Below are positions 22,386 through 33,100 of a stretch of 64,000 nucleotides of DNA, one piece after another. Numbering within the stretch: position 1 is the stretch's first letter; every line of letters starts with the position of its first letter. The stretch covers positions 103,711,690 through 103,775,689 of the forward strand of contig OX457024.1 in NCBI GenBank assembly GCA_949752745.1, read 5' to 3'. Position numbers and translations under genes: made by a program. This DNA comes from Protula sp. h YS-2021 (Eukaryota; Annelida; Polychaeta; Sabellida; Serpulidae). Below the pieces are notes generated by a model. It was not told the DNA's origin and ran no database searches. It was given only the letters and a program-made list of their open reading frames with translations.

Positions 22386-22672
22386 CGTGAGTTTGTTTAC
22401 TTATTTGGCGGCCATTTTGGTGAACTACAAGTGTTTTTTCTCTCTTTGCAAGACCAAATTCAAACTGCTGTAACTCAAGATTGAAAGCTTGTCACCCTTT
22501 CCAAAAACTTTTCCATTAAAACGATGGCTTTAAACATACTCCAGATTGTTCAAATAAAAACAAATTCCAGATATCAATGGAGTAAACTGAATTTATATTT
22601 GGTCTTGCAAAGAGAGAAAAAACACTTGTAGTTCACCAAAATGGCCGCCAAAAAAGTAAACAAACTAGAGTT
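22386..22672. repeat. Inverted repeat with arms of about 70 bp
   Basis: The left arm (22388-22460: GTTTGTTTAC, GGCGGCCATTTTGGTGAACT, ACAAGTGTTTTTTCTCTC, TTTGCAAGACCAAATT) is the reverse complement of 22593-22666, with a loop of about 130 bp. A transcript would form a long hairpin. Confidence 0.85.
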
Positions 22673-22689
22673 TTACAACAACCAATAGA

Positions 22690-24750
22690 ACTTTCCGAAA
22701 GTACCAATAAGCCAAATCACACTTTGACTTTTGCCGAAAAGTTTTTGCGTTTCGGCTGAATTCAGTTGGGATAAGGATATAAAGGCTTTATAAATTTGAA
22801 AGTGTGCATGTTGAAAGAAAATTAGAATTTTGATGTTCTTCCCTCATCATTTCTTTACAGCTTATCCCAACATATTTGCATTCGAAACAAGACATCCACC
22901 GGAAAGACCCGAAAGTGCGAATTGGCTTATTACTCGATCAAGCAGGCTCGCACACAACTCTCCTATTATCGCCTGCAGTGAAAATATGCGCGGAAATTGA
23001 TACAGCTTTGCTAAGCAATGCCTGTATTTCAAACATAAGTTTAAATAGAATATGCTGCATCTGATCATTTATATAACGCCCTTCGTTTATATTTGTATTT
23101 CTAGCGCGTGCCGGTTTTAACAGCGCCAAACACCCGCGACGTAACAACCCGGAGTTACCCACGGTGTTTCATTTTCTTTAAATTGGTACCCACAGCCACT
23201 CTTGTAGTTTATTCACGATTCTTGCCATTTCTACTTTTTTCTAAGACAACCTGGGAATAACCCTGCCTGTTTGGGTGATCTGCAATGCGCCATGGTCCTG
23301 GTCCGAACCCCCTGCCAGGCAGTTTCATTTTCGTCCACCCAGCTAAGCAAAGCGAACGCAACCTGTTAGCGACATACTGTATCTGTGTGCCCGGGCAGTT
23401 ACTAGTTTTATGTTTTACGCCACATGTGTGTCAGTGCCTCAATTCGAAAAGGCATGTGTCTCTTATGAAGTGGGAATGGAAGCGTTGGAATTGAGTGTTC
23501 ATACCTTTCCACACTACAATTTGGATTTTTTAGTAGATAAGGATGTTCCTCTGGGACACAGTTCGGCAAAGCTCTAGGAGCACTTTGAATCGTCATTATA
23601 AAACGCTAAACAATGACTGAAAATATATGTCTTCAAAATACAAATTTAATATTAAGAAAAAAAAAAAGAAAATAGGAAAACATAAAACTAGTAACTGTCC
23701 GGCACACACACACAGTATGTCTTCAAAATACTAATTTCTGAACAAAATAACCCCACAATTCTGTTATCTTAACGAATGTGGCAATCCTGCATGTTTAGTC
23801 TGGAGATTTCAGTATGGTTGCAACTGCCTTTAAATATATCAACAACATACTTTTGTATGTCATGAAATTTGAAAACAAAACGGAAAGGAGTATCTGCATG
23901 TTCTACGAGTTCAATTTTTAATACAAGTAGTGGAAACTTTCGGTTTGCATTGAAGTTCCAAGTATTGATATCTCCTTTCTGTTGTAAATTGTGTTTGTCT
24001 TAAGGCACTTAAATTTGGTCTGTAGTCTCGTCATATTGGATGCAAAATTCAATTTTCAATATTTTTTTGCGATATCGCATGAGTATGAATTAATTTCTGA
24101 CAAAGAATACGAACTAGAGATGAAAAATTAGTCTTTTTTAATTTTAATGTTCGAAAATCGATTACGATCGATTACAATTCCACACACTTCAATTGTTTAT
24201 GCTTACATCTGAACATATTAAAGTAAACGATTTCAAAAAAAAAGAAAGAAAAAAATACAGGAAGGGACAAGCAAAGGGTCCTTGGATTCAAGCAGGTCTG
24301 ACATTGGTGTCAGACATGTTGGTTCATACCGGGGCACTGAAGTCGTCATGTTCGTACGATTAATTAAATAATTGATATAAATATATGTCAAGCGCATGTG
24401 TCGCATGCTACAATCCGTCCCTGCCACAAAGGAATAGTGTTTCTGTAGTGTTGCTTTTCGATCTGCACCATTACGTTAATTTCTTTGACTGTTAAAAATA
24501 ATCAACGCAGTCGCAATTTTTATTATCAGGTGTCAGAAATGTGATGACATAAATAAAAGAATTTGTATAAGTGACCATGTTATTTACAATTGTTCGTGGC
24601 AGGTACTCTCTTAGGGCAAACTGCAAGTATACCCAAATTAAGAAGTTCCATATAAACATTATCGGTAACCAGAATCTAAAAATATTCCGGGAAATTCCAA
24701 AAACAAGGAAGTGCCAATCCACTGTCCTTAGTAGTTATTTTGCATTTCCC
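22690..24750. other. Intergenic AT-rich sequence, no gene recognised
   Basis: Contains CAATAAGCCAAATCACACTT near 22707, which recurs at the inverted repeat at 27950. A GC-richer block at 23250-23480 has GGTCCGAACCC, one base from a tRNA B-box, which might mark a tRNA-derived SINE, but no full tRNA fold is apparent. A duplicated TATGTCTTCAAAATAC lies at about 23625 and 23716. Confidence 0.35.
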
Positions 24751-24854
24751 TACACTGCATAGGAATACTGAATTTGCGAAAAAAGAAGAGCGTAGGTTTT
24801 CCCACAGTTTCGGGGTCGTCGCCGCTCCTGTTGTACAAGTAGTTTCAGGTTCAA

Positions 24855-25060
24855 TGCTCCGAGTCGGCTCTAGTCCTACCAGTAACCTAGCTCCGAGTAG
24901 CTCTGACTTGTATAACATCGTAATCTCTCTGTCAGACTTTTTAGCGGAGCTACCAGTTACCTAGCTCCAAGTAGTCCCAGCGGATCTTTTCTATCTTCCT
25001 AGGTCATAGGAAGACCACAAGACTCATCTAGGACTAAGCTCCAAGAAGCGGTACTCTACA
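24855..25060 (+). repeat. Dispersed repeat (family E), copy 1
   Basis: The run CTCTGACTTGTATAACATCG, TCTCTGTCAGACTTTTTAGC and CATCTAGGACTAAG recurs at 27640-27800 and, inverted, at 27092-27167. Confidence 0.65.
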
Positions 25061-26260
25061 AAGTTTCCGGGCACCGCTTCAAAGCCGAAATCACCTAAAA
25101 TGGGATTCCCTCCAACAGGGCTGGTATGAAATATTTCATGAAATATTTCACTGTAAAAATTTTAAAAATTTCACATGTTTTGAAATTTTTAAATAAGAAA
25201 TACGTTGGACATCAAGAATACCAAATACTGACGGATAACTATCAACGGACATTCATCTCAAGTTGTCAGTTAACACACTGCGTTGGCATAACTCTACCAG
25301 TAAACAATGCAGCCACAGAAATCCTGCGTAGTCTATGACTTTTGAGTAACAAAGCTAGCAGTTGCTGGCCCATAGCACAGTTGACACATCTACTCCGGGT
25401 ATCTAAGCGGGTGTTTCTAAGAGGTGGGGAGAGAGGCAGGAGGGTTTATAGTAACTGCTGAAAGGGGGCTCACTGTTAACGACACAGGATAAAAGGGTCG
25501 GATATGTACACAATAGGTCAAAAATATAGCAGACAACATGTTAGCTAAACAAACAGGGGGCAACTGACGCCCGTGAGCGAGTTTGCTTCTAGTTTAGTAC
25601 TGTTTGAATAGTCACTCCTAATTCTGCAATTAAGCAGTGTTTCCCATTTAAACGAGAAAAATCTTTGCCTTTATCCGGTTTTACGATAAAGCGGTATGCA
25701 ATTATCCCGTTAAAAATACATAATTTTATGCAGTCAACCGATTTATGCGTTTAACCGGTATGCGATTCAGTCATTTTATTCTGTCTATGCATTTTTGACA
25801 GTGGTATTTGTTAAATTAAACCAACAGATATTACGCATAGCCTGGAAATGTGTTTTTCTTTTCTAATGTGCTTTGAAAGATTTCAAATATTTCAATATTT
25901 CTGAAATATTTCAAAAATTTCAAATTTCATGAAATTTTTTAAAATTTCGAAATTTTTACCAGCCCTGCCCTCCAACTCCGTCGACAGCAAGCCAAGGCGG
26001 TTATGATGTACCGAATAGTGAATAATCTCGTTGCAATTTCGCAGGAACAACACCTCGCTCGAAAGCCTGCGTGTACCAGATGCCACGACGAGCGTTTCCT
26101 CCCACCCAATACGAGGATTCTCGCTTACAAGTACTCATTTTTTCCCACAGCGATACGACTATTAAATACTCTCCCACGAGCCGTAATCAAGAAGCCCACC
26201 TTGGACTGCTTCAAGCTCGCCCTCGCGGGCTGCAATCTGAGTACCTAAGCATCCTTCATC
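25060..26260 (+). pseudogene. LINE 3' end (RTE/CR1-like RT C-terminus), interrupted by a hAT element
   Basis: Plus-strand frame L-K-W-D-S-L-Q at 25090-25115 continues, after the insertion at 25116-25967, with R-R-Q-Q-A-K-A-V-M-M-Y-R-I-V, F-L-P-P-N and Y-K-Y-S-F-F-P-T-A-I-R-L-L-N-T-L-P, ending in a stop near 26246. Such a tail closes ORF2 of several LINE clades. It is 5'-truncated. The frame reads cleanly across the target-site duplication, so the interruption is recent relative to the LINE. Confidence 0.7.
25116..25967. mobile_element. 852-bp hAT-type non-autonomous element with 8-bp TSD
   Basis: Ends are CAGGGCTGGTA and TACCAGCCCTG. Both sides carry the identical 8-bp duplication CCCTCCAA (25108-25115 and 25968-25975). 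Subterminal regions are dense in GAAATATTTCA and related palindromes on both sides. No transposase frame is present. CAGGG ends with an 8-bp duplication are diagnostic for the hAT superfamily. Confidence 0.9.
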
Positions 26261-26734
26261 TTTTTAGCGGTTTATAATTTGCACCCATGCGCGATTTTAC
26301 AAGCTGTTTTTTAGTGAATTGTACATTCAGACGCACGTTAAGCACCATGTGCGAAAATACTCATCTTCTGAGGGATGCACATTATGGACAGATAGATAGA
26401 AAACCTCGCTATATAACGATAAGCAAGTCAACTGCGCTCGCTCTGAGGCACCCCTGTGGCTACTTTATGCGCGAATCAACGACCCATAAGTTTTTATTGG
26501 CTTTACTAAAGGCCCTCAAAGTACAACGGTAATGATATGCAACTTCTGTGTTACGCTTTCTTTAAAAGAAAATAACACGGAAATAACTACAATTCTCCGG
26601 CAATAATGGACATTTGTTTATATACAGGGAGCACACTTTATTACGTGAAAGAGAAACAATAGTTTTTGCAATTATCCATCAAAAAAACTTTTGAATTAAT
26701 ATTTCAAAAAGAACGTAAAAAATAAAACGTCAAA

Positions 26735-27010
26735 TATTGTGGGTATACAAAATAAATTTATACCTAACTCTGCATTTATCAACTATTTTAGTATATATTT
26801 TATAAATAAACTATGACCCCTTTAATTAAATTTTTAGTTATCTGACTTTGGTCATGTGACATTTAAAGGCCAGAATGTAAACAAACATTTGACAGGTGGG
26901 TACGGAAGCTAATTTTTCTGCACTTTTGTGAACAAATGAAAAATATACAGCTCACTAAAAATTGTGCCTGTTTTGCAAAAAGGGTATTTTATGCATGAAC
27001 TTTCAGTAAA
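26735..27010 (+). repeat. Dispersed repeat (family D), copy 2
   Basis: Second copy of the sequence at 22075: ATCAACTATTTTAGTATATA, GGTCATGTGACATTTAA and GTAAACAAACATTTGACAGG in the same order and orientation. Confidence 0.65.
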
Positions 27011-27091
27011 TGTTTGAATTATTGGGATTTGTAAACAGGATTCGTGCCTCAGAACATATGAAGTTGACTCCTATTAGTGGAACAATTGAAG

Positions 27092-27702
27092 GCTTCGTAG
27101 CTCTGACAGAGAGATATACGATGTTATACAAGTCAGAGCTGACTCGAAGCTACCAGTAACCTAGGTTCGTTCGCCACTTTTCAATGGTTTTTGCGCAATA
27201 GCTCTCGTGTTTAAGACGCGATCCGGATATGCCTTTGTATGTAGCAAATACAGGATTTTACACAAGTTTTCTGTTATGCGCGAAGTAAAATGTCGTGATT
27301 TACGAAAATGCAAGGCCGATGTATTTTTTTCGGGCAGGATTTTCGAGATGTAACTCGCCACTTTATTCTATCATCCCGAAATATAAATTTTAAGTGCAAA
27401 CTGTAAGACTATAAATTGCTTTTAAAATGACTGCTAAGAACTATAAGGATTACATGTGTGCGTAAACCTGACTTCAAATGTGTATATTAACAGTTTTCTT
27501 ATAGCCGCTCAGTATTTTGCATTCGAGAACCAGTGGCAGTTGTCGGGAGGTTCGGCAACAAATATCGTTTCCGGGATAATTGTTGTTTTCGGGAGGTGGC
27601 GATGCTACAGGCACAGGCGGATTCAATCTAGGTTACTGGTAGCTCCGAGTCAGCTCTGACTTGTATAACACCGTATATCTCTGTCAGACTTTTTAGCGCA
27701 CC
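27092..27702. mobile_element. Element with inverted family-E ends (about 600 bp)
   Basis: The outer segments 27092-27167 and 27624-27700 are inverted copies (GTTATACAAGTCAGAGCT with CTACCAGTAACCTAG, against CTAGGTTACTGGTAGCTCC with AGCTCTGACTTGTATAAC). The inside has no recognised gene. It may be a foldback element or two family-E copies in opposite orientation. Confidence 0.5.
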
Positions 27703-27949
27703 GCTTCTTCGAGCTACTCTAGTCCCAGTTAGTCCCAGTGGACCCTTTCTGTCTTGCTGAGAAGGAAGCAAGAGTCATCTAGGACTAAGTCCTAGGTGAC
27801 TCCCTCTCTTCTACTCTTCTATAGAGAGGTGTATCTCACAATATTGTAGCTTACAGTTGAGAGTATTATGTTGTCGAAGAGAGAGTTAACAAAACTGCAA
27901 AGAGGGGTGGGGGAGGGAGAACGAAAGGCTAAAGTAGATCTAAACTGGT

Positions 27950-28325
27950 CAAATAGGCCAAATCACACTTCGGGTGTTCCCAATAAAATGCGCAAAAATT
28001 CTGCGTTTCGAATAAATATAACTAGGTAAAAAATGATAGAAATGATAGAGAGATTTTAGCCTAAATATCATATTTCTCTTGGACCAAAGAGCGCTCGGAT
28101 TTTTAACAACCCGTATGCCATTTTAAAAATTTATTAAAAGTTTTAGTAAATAGATTTAAATTTCATTTTCTTTTATGTGCCGAGTATGAGATGTTTTTGC
28201 GATATTTCTTCCATATTTTTCTATCATTTCTTTCATTTTTTACCCGGTTCCCTCGCAGCCGAAATTTAAAATTCTTGCGCATTTTATTCGAAACACCAAA
28301 AGTGTGATTTGGCTTATTGAAACAA
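27950..28325. mobile_element. Inverted-repeat (MITE-like) element
   Basis: The left arm (AATAGGCCAAATCACACTTC, AATAAAATGCGCAAAAATTC, GGTAAAAAATGATAGAAATG at 27953-28050) pairs with 28225-28322 (CATTTCTTTCATTTTTTACC, TTGCGCATTTTATTCGAAAC, AAAGTGTGATTTGGCTTATT). Arms are about 100 bp with mismatches. A related end sits at 22707. Confidence 0.7.
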
Positions 28326-28329
28326 AAAA

Positions 28330-30026
28330 AAAAAAATCTCCGTGGCTGAAAACGATTTTTTTTTATCAAGTATCATAAAATAGGGGACATTTGGGTTGAA
28401 AAGGTTGGCAAATCGCATCTAGATTATTTATCCGAGTTAGAAATGAATATTTTGCAGGCCTTCCAGCGGAACCTGTTAAAACCTATTACACCTAGTTTTT
28501 TAAAATGGACTTATTTCCGAAATTTAAACTGCTAATTAATTTTTATGCCTATATATTTTTTCATTTATATTATCCGTTCTTTTGCATAAATATTATAAAA
28601 AATTGTTTAGTTTCAAGGAATAATGATGATTAAATATATTAGAGAACAGAGTAGAGAGAACAGCTCTATCTCCTCTCACTGGTAGACAGATTAATCCCAT
28701 TGTTTTTTTTAACTACTTTACAACGACTACTTTTTCAAAGAATAGCACGCGGCAATTGCGCAATATCTTTCCATCCTAATCATACAGCCAAATGTGTTGT
28801 TTTTTCGCTCATCTCTTAACTGACATTGAGATTTTGCTGATTGATAATTCCGAATGCTCTTCTCAAGTTCTTCAATTTTCTTTCATTTCTACCCTTTTTA
28901 ACTCCGCCGAAACATGTAATGCCTTACTCTTCACAAACAATGGAGTGCCAAAAAAGAAAATGTGCTTTCCAAAAAATGTCAAAATGTTTGGAAAATGGAA
29001 TATCGTAATGTATGATCAAGTACAAGTCGAAGTAATGGAATGGTTGATTTTTTTGCGATTGTCATCCGGACGACCAGTTAAAAAATTGTATTCTCGGGCC
29101 AAAATTTGGTCGTCATTGGTGACCGGACGACAGATGTCGCCTCCACCACGCGTGAATTGCTTGTAATTGTCTCAACACTTTAGGGTCTGCTTAACTCTGT
29201 TGAAGACTTGTCAGTCGTTGTAACTCCAACAGCATCGCCTCAAACCGAGTGAAGCCATTTCAGTGCGAGGAACTTAAGCGGTGAGCTTATCCAACATTAA
29301 TGAGCCGCTTCTTAGAGTTAGCTCCAAGTCAGCTCCTCATTACTTTTACTCTGTGTATCTCTTCATCTATTGTTCAGCCAATAGGGGTCAACTCTGTGTT
29401 CTTGGACTTGAATTATGTCAACCAGCAGTAAACATTACACAAACATTACACAAACATATACTGAAAGGCAGAATTTTTAATAGATAATATTTCTTTTATG
29501 ATTTCGTTGAAGTAAGGAAACCTTTCACAGTATTTTCAGCAGGTTATTTTCAAATAGAATTATTCTCATCATGAAAACCAGATAACGGTCAAAATATTGA
29601 AAAAGTGTGAAGCTGGACAAAGCAGCTGAAAAAAAGGGAAAATCAATGGGAGTTCAGGGAATTGCCAACGCCTACTTCAGTGGTATAACCATTCTTCGCT
29701 GCATATCGGGAATGTGAGCGCAGCGCTGGGTGTTTTGGTTCTTCTGGTAAAAAGTTTTTTTGTGTGTGTTTGCGAAATATGCAGGTCTTGGAACGGACTT
29801 TCACGCATTGACCTGAAAATTAAGTGTGAAATCACATCAAGCACTTAGGCAGTTAAACAGACTCATGTTAATCGCAGTTATTGTCGCACTATCTTAATAT
29901 TTTTTTCAGAATAGGAAGTCTTATGTAAAGCCGAAAATTGCTTAATTTTGAGCAGTAATTAGATCGTTCCTCAAACAACTGGTTGAAATCTTATCAGTAA
30001 AACTGGCTGGATGTTTGGATAAAAAA
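28330..30026. other. Upstream region of MALT1
   Basis: Non-coding as far as I can see. A 124-codon open frame at 28792-29166 has no recognisable domain. The MALT1 promoter and 5' UTR should lie here or be joined by splicing, but I cannot place a start site. A CpG-containing patch is at about 29090-29260. Confidence 0.35.
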
Positions 30027-30196
30027 ATGGGACTCTGCGACGCTAATAACTTGGACCCGCTGGCGTATAAGGACAAGTGCCTTAACGACGTGCCTGACCT
30101 AATTCTGAGACCCATTCACGATGAACTAGACCAAGCAGCCGGGTGGCGAGACGTCATAGAGCAGGCCGAAGGACTGCACCCAACATTCCGGATGAG
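30027..30196 (+). CDS. MALT1: MALT1 exon 1 (start codon, first part of death domain)
   Basis: ATG at 30027 is the only nearby in-frame ATG. The exon encodes D-L-I-L-R-P-I-H-D-E-L-D-Q-A-A-G-W-R-D-V-I, resembling the first helices of the MALT1 death domain (L-x-L-L-D-Q then G-W-R-x-L-A). Donor GTTTGC is a weak but valid GT. A 5' UTR exon upstream is possible. Confidence 0.82.
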
Positions 30197-33100
30197 GTTT
30201 GCAATTTTTATCAAAAATAAATGTGCTGACTCCAGTTTTTTCGTTAAAAAAACATGACTGATGGATTGTTTTATATCTTGTGCCTTAGTGTGTATTTTTC
30301 CGCAGTATGTATTTGTCACATGCTCATCCGTTGTGTTTCAATCATAGTAGTTTCACTTTCTTTCATCGTGTGATTGGATAGATACGCTATCGTATGCACA
30401 CATATGATGTGTGTCACAAATATGGTGAAAACTTGTAGGCACACGTTTACAATGCTTGCGCAAAATTTTGATACTGTAAGACATAGTCTGCCTGAGGTAC
30501 AACTCTTCAAGAACCCGAAAATGCTTTGAAGGTTTGAAATATTGAATATAATTAACTGTTGTTTGTAAATGAATGGATGTTGTGCTCTAAGCATAAACAA
30601 ATAACATTTTTTTTTAATCCATGTACGTTACAGAGACACAGAAACTGCCAAGATATCCATGGCGGTCATGACCTTCGGTGGCATGGATACGTGCAGCAAG
30701 AGACTGATCATGGCTCTTGGTATTCGCGGGATGACACTGCAACAACTCGCGGAATGCCTGTACAGGACGAAAAAGTTTGAGAAATCCCTGCTAAGGATAA
30801 AAACGCGAGGTACCCTATGTAAATTGTAAAAAATACAATAATACACTAGTACACTTAGTGACTAGTACACTTCGTAACTAGCACAGTTGGTAGCTAGTAC
30901 ACTTAGCAACTAGAAAGAACACTAAGTATTAATAACTAGTACATTTAGACCTTTCCGTGGGTTGAGGCTTGACTTCGAGTATAAATGTGCGGCATTACAA
31001 ATTATAAACACAACTGAGGAATCAGTGTGTTAACATTTTTTCATCTATTAGTCAAATGAAGGAATGGACATCAGGAGCCCCGAAAACAAACTCGGCCACC
31101 CCCCCCCCCTCTCTCTCTCCGAAGGCATCACATCAAAGAGATGGCACGGCCACAGTCAAGAACATCTCATTTACCGTGAAACATTTGTTAATTGTGGTCG
31201 ATCTGACACCAAATTTCGTTCTAAATTGAAAAAAAAAAGATGTGTAAAACATTCTGTGTAAAACGCAAGCGAGTTGGCATAAAAGGAGGCCGGCTTGGTG
31301 ACGAATTTACTGAGGCCGAGTTTATACTGCGGTCGAGTCTGTTTTGGAGACGGGATGTCTTGACACCTATCAAATTATAGCGAAATTGGGTGCGTTGACA
31401 ATTAAAGGTTGTGAAAAGGCGGGTGAATATCATGACTACTTGATGTCTATCAGTTATCCGTTACGGTTTTCTAATGAACCCTAAATTGACATTGATTTGT
31501 ATTCAGTTCCATTCTGGTAAACAGAAATGAATAAGTACTTTAGTTGTGGAATTCCGTTGAATAGTGTTTATTTTAAGAATGCAACCATACCATACAGAAA
31601 TACCATATAGGATACAAAAAAAACAGACGTGATTGAAAAGCAGGAGAGGCTTAAACCAAATGAACCTGTAAAGTATTGTCGTGTGTGCAGTGAAGCAGAT
31701 CAGCTGGTATTGACCAGTTTGGGATCAGTGCAATAACAATAAACAAGCATTTTGTTTTGCTCCTACAGAACCTTTGAAAATTGTAAAACATCCCGTAAAA
31801 CAGAAGCAAGTATATGAACGAGAAGAATTGCTACTGCAGTGCGAGGCGGTTGGATTCCCGTACCCCAGGTAGGAACCAATCAGGTATGAATCAGGTATTT
31901 GGTGTCCAAGGTATGAACCAATCAGGTATAAATCCGGTATTTGGTATCCCAGGTAGGAACCAATGAGGTATGAATCCGGTATTTGGTATCCCAGGTAGGA
32001 ACCAATCAGGTATGAATGCGGTATTTGGTATCCAAGGTAGGAACCAATGAGGTATGAATCAGGTATTTGGTGTCCCAGGTAGGAACCAATCAGGAAGGAA
32101 TCAGGTATTTGGTGTCCCAGGGAGGAACCAATCAGGTATGAATCAGGTATTTGGTGTCCCAGGGAGGAACCAATCAGGTATGAATCAGGTATTTGGTGTC
32201 CCAGGGAGGAAACAATCAGGTATGAATCAGGTGTTTGGTGTCCCAGGGAAGAACCAATCAGGTATGAATCAGGTATTTGGTGTCCCAGGGAGGAACCAAT
32301 CAGGTATGAATCAGGTATCTGGTGTCCCAGGGAGGAACCAATCAGGTATGAATCAGGTATTTGGTGTCCCAGGGAGGAACCAATCAGGTATGAATCAGGT
32401 ATTTGGTGTCCCAGGGAGGAAACAATCAGGTATGAATCAGGTGTTTGGTGTCCCAGGGAAGAACCAATCAGGTATGAATCAGGTATTTGGTGTCCCAGGG
32501 AGGAACCAATCAGGTATGAATCAGGTATCTGGTGTCCCAGGGAGGAACCAATCAGGTATGAATCAGGTATTTGGTGTCCCAGGGAGGAACCAATCAGGTA
32601 TGAATCAGGTATTTGGTATCCCAGGGAGGAACCAATCAGGTATGAATCAGGTATTTGGTGCCCCAGGTGTGAACAGTCATGTTTTATGTTTGATACGTAG
32701 CTAACTTTGAAATAGTTCGAGACTTCAGTGAGTAGGCGTTGAAGTGCTTTATTTCATTTTTTTTTCTTTTTCTGGGGGAGAGACGAGACGGGTGGGGGTG
32801 AAATTACCTGCTGTATATCGCTTGCGGCTTTCATCTATATGAACAATGATATGTTTGTGCGGCATTCGCCCACGGATAGAATTCATATGCCGGTGTGAGA
32901 TCGAATTTTCACCCCCATAGAATATTCACCCCTCGATGAAAATTAGATTATCGAATTCTAACAAATTCGATGCTACACCGGCTCATTGAGAAGTCAATCG
33001 GCTTACTTATTTTTGAGAATGCCCTGCCTCACAAAAGAGGTGCGACTTTGCTTGCCTCGTTCTTCAAAATATGTCATCGGAGAAAACAAAAGAAGTGGAC

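Noticed and set aside
23250..23480. tRNA gene or tRNA-derived SINE
   Set aside because: Only a B-box-like GGTCCGAACCC is seen; no A-box at the right distance and no cloverleaf.
28792..29166. A 124-codon plus-strand open frame upstream of MALT1
   Set aside because: No recognisable domain, low-complexity composition and no splice or promoter support; length is possible by chance in AT-rich DNA.
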